Assembly: GCF_041276405.1 (NCBI RefSeq)
Contig: NZ_JBGGGT010000002.1
Coordinates: 2,579,001 to 2,643,000, forward strand
Length of the DNA stretch: 64,000 bases
Direction: 5' to 3'
Source of the DNA: Microvirga sp. TS319
Lineage (GTDB): Bacteria; Pseudomonadota; Alphaproteobacteria; Rhizobiales; Beijerinckiaceae
Below are positions 60,488 through 64,000 of the stretch, piece after piece (position 1 is the first letter of the stretch; every line of letters starts with the position of its first letter). A model generated the notes under the pieces. The model was given only the letters and a program-made list of their open reading frames with translations. It was not told the DNA's origin and searched no databases. Both the position numbers and the translations under genes were made by a program.

Positions 60488-62781
60488 GGCACGCATTCGA
60501 TCCCGAGCTGGCCAATGTCAGCCGCCGCGGCTTTCTGGCCGGAGCCGGAAGCCTGGTGCTCGCGATCAGCCTGCGTTCCCGGGCTATTGCCGAGGACACA
60601 GCTCAGCCGAAGACCTTTGGCGCCGATGCCATGCCGAACGGCTGGCGCGACGACCCGAAGGTGTTCGTGGCCATCGCTCCGGATGGGACCGTTACGGTTA
60701 CCTGCCACCGCTCCGATATGGGCCAGGGTGTCCGCACCTCGATCGCGCTGGTCGTCGCGGACGAACTCGAGGCCGACTGGGCCAAGGTGCGGGTGGTCCA
60801 GGCCTATGGGGATGAGACCCGGTTCGGAAACCAGGACACTGACGGCTCGCGCTCCCTGCGCCATTTCTTCATGCCGATGCGCCGCGCCGGTGCAGCCGCG
60901 CGGCAGATGCTGATCCAGGCCGCGGCTCAGCAATGGGGCGTGCCGGCGACCGAGGTCGAAGGCGCGAACCACATGGTGCGGCATGCTCCCTCGGGGCGTT
61001 CCGCCGGCTATGGCGAACTGGCACAAGCTGCGGCGAACCTGCCGGTGCCGCCGCGAGAGAGCCTGAGGCTCAAGGATCCCGCTGCTTTCCGCTACATCGG
61101 CAAGGGCGAGGTCGGCCTGATCGACAACCGCGATATCACAACTGGCAAGGCCATTTACGGCATCGATACCCGGCTCGACGGCATGCTCTATGCGGTCGTG
61201 GCACGCCCTCCTGTCTATGGCGGCAAGGTCGCTTCGTTCGATGCGGCCGAGACCATGAAGGTCCCAGGTGTCGTCAAGACGCTGGTCATCGACACTCCGG
61301 CAATCCCATCGGAGTTTCAGCCGATCGGCGGCGTCGCCGTGATCGCCAGGAACACCTGGGCGGCGATCCAAGGCCGCGACAAGCTCAAGATCACGTGGGA
61401 CGATGGACCCAACGCCAGCTACGACTCTGTGACGTATCGTACCGAGCTTGAGAACTCCGCCCGCAGGCCGGGCAAAGTCGTGCGCGCTCAGGGCGACCTC
61501 GACGCCGCGATGGCGAAGGCCGTGCAACGGGTCGAGGCTGAGTATTACATCCCTCACCTCGCCCAGGCTCCCATGGAACCGCCAGCCGCGGTGGCGCGAG
61601 TGAGCGATGGTCAGTGCGAGGCCTGGGCCTGCACCCAGGCGCCGCAGGCGACGCGCACGCGCCTCGCCAATCGCCTCGGCATCGGCGAGGACAAGGTGCG
61701 GGTGAACGTGACCCTGCTCGGCGGCGGCTTTGGCCGCAAATCGAAACCTGACTACGTTCTGGAGGCGGCTCTGTGCAGCCAAGCTGTGGATGGCGCACCC
61801 GTGAAGCTGACCTGGACGCGCGAGGACGATCTCCACCACAGCTACTATCACACAGTGTCGGTCGAACGGCTGGAGGCTGGTCTCGACGATAAAGGCATGC
61901 CTGTGGCGTGGCTGCATCGCACGGTGGCCCCAACCATCGGCTCGATTTTCGCCCCCGATCCGAAGCACGAGCTTCCGAACGAACTCGGAATGGGGGTCCT
62001 GAACATGCCCTTGGCGGTCCCGAACATCCGTGTCGAGAACCCGGAGGCGGCTGCTCATGTCCGGATCGGCTGGTTCCGCTCGGTGTCCAACATCCCGCAC
62101 GCCTTTGCGATCCAGTCTTTCATCGCCGAACTGGCCCACGCCGCCGGACGAGACCCGAAGGAGTATCTCCTCGATGTGATCGGCCCTCCCCGCACGATCG
62201 ATCCTACGAGTATCGGCGATGTCTGGAACTACGGTGAGGATCCGAGCCTGTACCCGATCGACACGGGGCGCCTGCGGCGAGTGATCGAGACGGCGGCAGA
62301 CGCCATCGGCTGGGGCCGTTCCATGCCGACGGGTCAGGGCCTCGGGGTTGCCGGGCACTACAGTTTCGTCACCTATACGGCTGTAGCGGTCGAGGCCGCA
62401 GTCGATGCGAGAGGACAGATCACGATCCCGCGGGTCCATATCGTGATCGACTGTGGCCCGCAGGTGAACCCGGAACGCGTCCGTTCGCAGATGGAAGGTG
62501 CGGTCATCATGGGCATGGGGCTCGCCCTGACGGCCGAGATCACATTCCGGAATGGCCGGGCCGAGCAGGACAACTTCGACACTTACGAGCTGACGCGGAT
62601 AGATGCGGCTCCGAAAGAGCTCCAAGTGCATTTGCTGCCGTCGTCGGACTATCGGCTGCCGCTCGGCGGGGTTGGAGAGCCCGGTGTGCCTCCGGTCGCG
62701 CCTGCCATTGCCAATGCCGTGTTCGCCGCGACGGGCAAACGAATTCGCCAACTGCCGATCCGAGATCGGCTAGGGGCTTGA
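60484..62781 (+). CDS. Molybdopterin-binding subunit of an IorB-type oxidoreductase
   Basis: The 765-residue protein has a twin-arginine signal ([20 protein letters not shown]). Two molybdopterin-binding halves follow, with [40 protein letters not shown] and the active-site [20 protein letters not shown]. It is exported by Tat in related enzymes. It oxidises N-heterocycles or aldehydes; the substrate is not known. No FAD subunit is in this operon, as is usual for IorAB-type enzymes. Confidence 0.92.
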   Translation: MRHAFDPELANVSRRGFLAGAGSLVLAISLRSRAIAEDTAQPKTFGADAMPNGWRDDPKVFVAIAPDGTVTVTCHRSDMGQGVRTSIALVVADELEADWAKVRVVQAYGDETRFGNQDTDGSRSLRHFFMPMRRAGAAARQMLIQAAAQQWGVPATEVEGANHMVRHAPSGRSAGYGELAQAAANLPVPPRESLRLKDPAAFRYIGKGEVGLIDNRDITTGKAIYGIDTRLDGMLYAVVARPPVYGGKVASFDAAETMKVPGVVKTLVIDTPAIPSEFQPIGGVAVIARNTWAAIQGRDKLKITWDDGPNASYDSVTYRTELENSARRPGKVVRAQGDLDAAMAKAVQRVEAEYYIPHLAQAPMEPPAAVARVSDGQCEAWACTQAPQATRTRLANRLGIGEDKVRVNVTLLGGGFGRKSKPDYVLEAALCSQAVDGAPVKLTWTREDDLHHSYYHTVSVERLEAGLDDKGMPVAWLHRTVAPTIGSIFAPDPKHELPNELGMGVLNMPLAVPNIRVENPEAAAHVRIGWFRSVSNIPHAFAIQSFIAELAHAAGRDPKEYLLDVIGPPRTIDPTSIGDVWNYGEDPSLYPIDTGRLRRVIETAADAIGWGRSMPTGQGLGVAGHYSFVTYTAVAVEAAVDARGQITIPRVHIVIDCGPQVNPERVRSQMEGAVIMGMGLALTAEITFRNGRAEQDNFDTYELTRIDAAPKELQVHLLPSSDYRLPLGGVGEPGVPPVAPAIANAVFAATGKRIRQLPIRDRLGA

Positions 62782-62817
62782 CCCCATGCGCTCGCGGCGA
62801 CCGAAGGAGGCAAGGCA

Positions 62818-63228
62818 ATGAAGTTATTTCCGCAAATTTCAGCAGGGGCGTTGTGCCTTTTGGCGGTGGGGCCCGCTTGGGCGGCATCCTGTTCCGACGA
62901 GATTGCAGCGCTGGCGGGCCGGCTCAAGGAGGAGGCCACCGCGGCTATTTCGGCCTCGACCGGCAGCAAGGAGGTTTCCATGTCGCGTGAAGCCGAGGCG
63001 ATCGAGGCGCGCAACAAGGACGTGCCCGTCACCGCCCTGCCGCATGGACCGGCTCCCGGCTCGCCTGAGGCCCAGGCGACCAAGCGGGCGGAGGAAGCAG
63101 GGGCCGGCGGCGACCGGGTCATGCAGGCCAGGGCAACATTGAACCAGGCGCGGACGCTTGATCAGCAAGGCAACGCTCGCGCGTGCATGGACGCCGTTGC
63201 CGAGGCGAAGCGGCAACTCGACCATTAG
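62818..63228 (+). CDS. Hypothetical secreted protein
   Basis: The 136-residue protein has a signal peptide (about 1-23, ending PAWAASC). The mature part is helical and rich in Ala and Glu (AALAGRLKEEATAAISASTG, EAQATKRAEEAGAGGDRVMQ, QQGNARACMDAVAEAKRQLD). Two Cys could form a disulphide. GGAGGCAAG precedes the ATG. It lies 37 bp after the molybdo-hydroxylase large subunit and may be co-transcribed. Its TAG stop is the first bases of a two-hairpin repeat. Confidence 0.7.
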   Translation: MKLFPQISAGALCLLAVGPAWAASCSDEIAALAGRLKEEATAAISASTGSKEVSMSREAEAIEARNKDVPVTALPHGPAPGSPEAQATKRAEEAGAGGDRVMQARATLNQARTLDQQGNARACMDAVAEAKRQLDH

Positions 63229-63342
63229 CGCATCGTGCGGAAAAGTGGACCCGGTTTTCCGCTCAAACGATGCGCTCATCTAAGGAGGGAGCATCGGATT
63301 CAATCCCAAAAGTGGAGTCCACTTTTGGGTCCGATGCTCTAG
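63226..63342. repeat. Two-hairpin intergenic repeat, copy 9
   Basis: This is the best-conserved copy: unit A GCGCATCGTGCGGAAAAGTG to AACGATGCGC, a linker with GGAGG, and unit B GAGCATCGGATT to GGTCCGATGCTC with AAAAGTGGAGTCCACTTTT in the centre. It starts within the stop codon of the upstream gene. Confidence 0.9.
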
Positions 63343-63731
63343 TTCCGCTTCTCGTGCTCCTTCTCCAGCCGAAGGACGCGTCGGTTCAGACGGAGCTCGA
63401 CCGTGAGCACCGGAAACAGCGTCACTGGTCCCGCCTTTGTCGCCAGTGCCACCACATGGGCGACATCGGCTCGCCGGAGAATGCCGGTGGGCATCAGATA
63501 GTCTGTGGTTTCGGTGGCGTCATTGATGCCGATGACTGCGATCAGCGGTCGCGGACGTTTTGGCGGCCTCAAGGCAGAGAGTATCGCCTCAGCTTCGTCC
63601 TCCGGGATCGGTGGCGCGGATTTCGCCGGTGACGCCGGAGGCAGTGAGAGTTGGGACCTTCCGTGCGTGGAGGCTGTTGTTATCGGCCTGGCTCGGGAAC
63701 TTAGTGCAACATCAGGACAATGATCGCCCAA
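63339..63731 (-). pseudogene. Truncated copy of the DJ-1/PfpI gene
   Basis: The frame carries the linker and first part of the DJ-1 domain (PPIPEDEAEAILSALRPPKR, PLIAVIGINDATETTDYLMP) and then ends in unrelated sequence. Residues equal those of the gene at 46123 with a few changes, but the nucleophile Cys region is absent. The homologous part is 63395-63650. It has no proper start or end and is not expected to work. Confidence 0.85.
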
Positions 63732-63741
63732 GCCAAGGATG

Positions 63742-64000
63742 TTAGGCCATCTTCATATGGATCAGCGGGAACGGGCGACCGCTTCCATCGAGTTCGGACC
63801 GACCTAGCTCCTGAAAACCGAGCCTTCTGTAGAAGGCAAGCGCCCCTTCATTTTGCTCATTAACATCGACCGTGAGAGCGCCTTCTCTTTCGTGGGCATG
63901 TTGAACGAGCAGACGACCAACCCCTTTCCCATGCTGCCCTGGGGCGACGAACAGAGCGTCGATCATGGCCCCTGTCATGCCCATGAAGGCGACAGGAGCA
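63742..64000 (-). CDS. GNAT family N-acetyltransferase, partial (runs off the window)
   Basis: The visible part has AMIDALFVAPGQHGKGVGRL, VQHAHEREGALTVDVNEQNE and GALAFYRRLGFQELG, the conserved acetyl-CoA loop and C-terminal strand pair of GNAT enzymes. The frame continues past the window edge, with PVAF before the ATG at 63984, so the true start is outside. The substrate is unknown. Confidence 0.88.
   Translation of the reverse strand, partial: APVAFMGMTGAMIDALFVAPGQHGKGVGRLLVQHAHEREGALTVDVNEQNEGALAFYRRLGFQELGRSELDGSGRPFPLIHMKMA

Noticed and set aside
60433..62751. 772-codon open frame antisense to the IorB-type gene
   Set aside because: This is a shadow of a strongly supported molybdo-hydroxylase gene.
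45841..63342. Direct and inverted repeats as a CRISPR array
   Set aside because: The repeats are hairpin elements scattered between genes, without regular spacers or cas genes.

Overview
The window is high-GC DNA from an alphaproteobacterium, most likely of the Hyphomicrobiales (Microvirga, Methylobacterium, Bosea or similar). The reasons are the gene families present (DUF2934, CsbD, PRC-barrel, DUF6489, DUF1403/ScpB, PsiF-type, paoABC and iorAB-like molybdo-hydroxylases), the IS6 and IS91 elements, and many copies of a two-hairpin intergenic repeat of the kind found in rhizobial genomes. No rRNA, tRNA, CRISPR or replication origin was recognised. The density of small stress genes, broken genes, insertion sequences and recombinases suggests a plasmid or accessory chromosomal region; this is inference.

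Region 1 (0-15 kb) is a cluster of small stress-type genes: DUF2934, an AI-2E family transporter, DUF1345, two secreted PRC-barrel proteins, CsbD, several tiny membrane or helical proteins, DUF6489, a hemerythrin-like/DUF2382 fusion, a PsiF-repeat protein and a frameshifted di-iron/MBL hydrolase. It also holds a DUF1003 gene with three in-frame TAG codons, an AI-2E fragment, one decayed and one intact IS6-family element. The first PRC-barrel gene has an FNR/FixK-type box placed as in a class II activated promoter.

Region 2 (15-25 kb) starts with a tyrosine recombinase plus IS91 transposase pair. It is followed by a TetR-controlled oxidoreductase operon (SDR, old-yellow-enzyme reductase, DUF2147, MDR oxidoreductase, alpha/beta hydrolase) with two near-identical operators. 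An IS6 element then truncates a peptidyl-prolyl isomerase gene.

Region 3 (25-30 kb) has a broken serine recombinase, a duplicated fragment of its 3' end, and a compact three-gene exosortase locus with one small C-terminally tagged substrate.

Region 4 (29.7-42 kb) is a recombination island: a DUF1403-ScpB pair without ScpA or SMC, a Phd/VapC-type toxin-antitoxin pair, and five tyrosine recombinases. The last three recombinases form an operon-like module with a small coiled-coil protein. Two dif-like inverted repeats with identical half-site cores and 7-bp spacers lie at 31541 and 33837, flanking the toxin-antitoxin/integrase segment.

Region 5 (42-64 kb) is ordinary metabolic cargo in divergent pairs: LysR with an MBL hydrolase and carboxymuconolactone decarboxylase, MerR with an MFS exporter, and two molybdenum hydroxylase operons (paoABC-like and iorAB-like) facing away from each other. 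Acetyltransferases, a DJ-1/PfpI protein, VanZ, DUF2165 and a P-loop kinase-like gene lie among many copies of the two-hairpin repeat. A 256-bp piece of the DJ-1 gene is repeated almost exactly near the right end.
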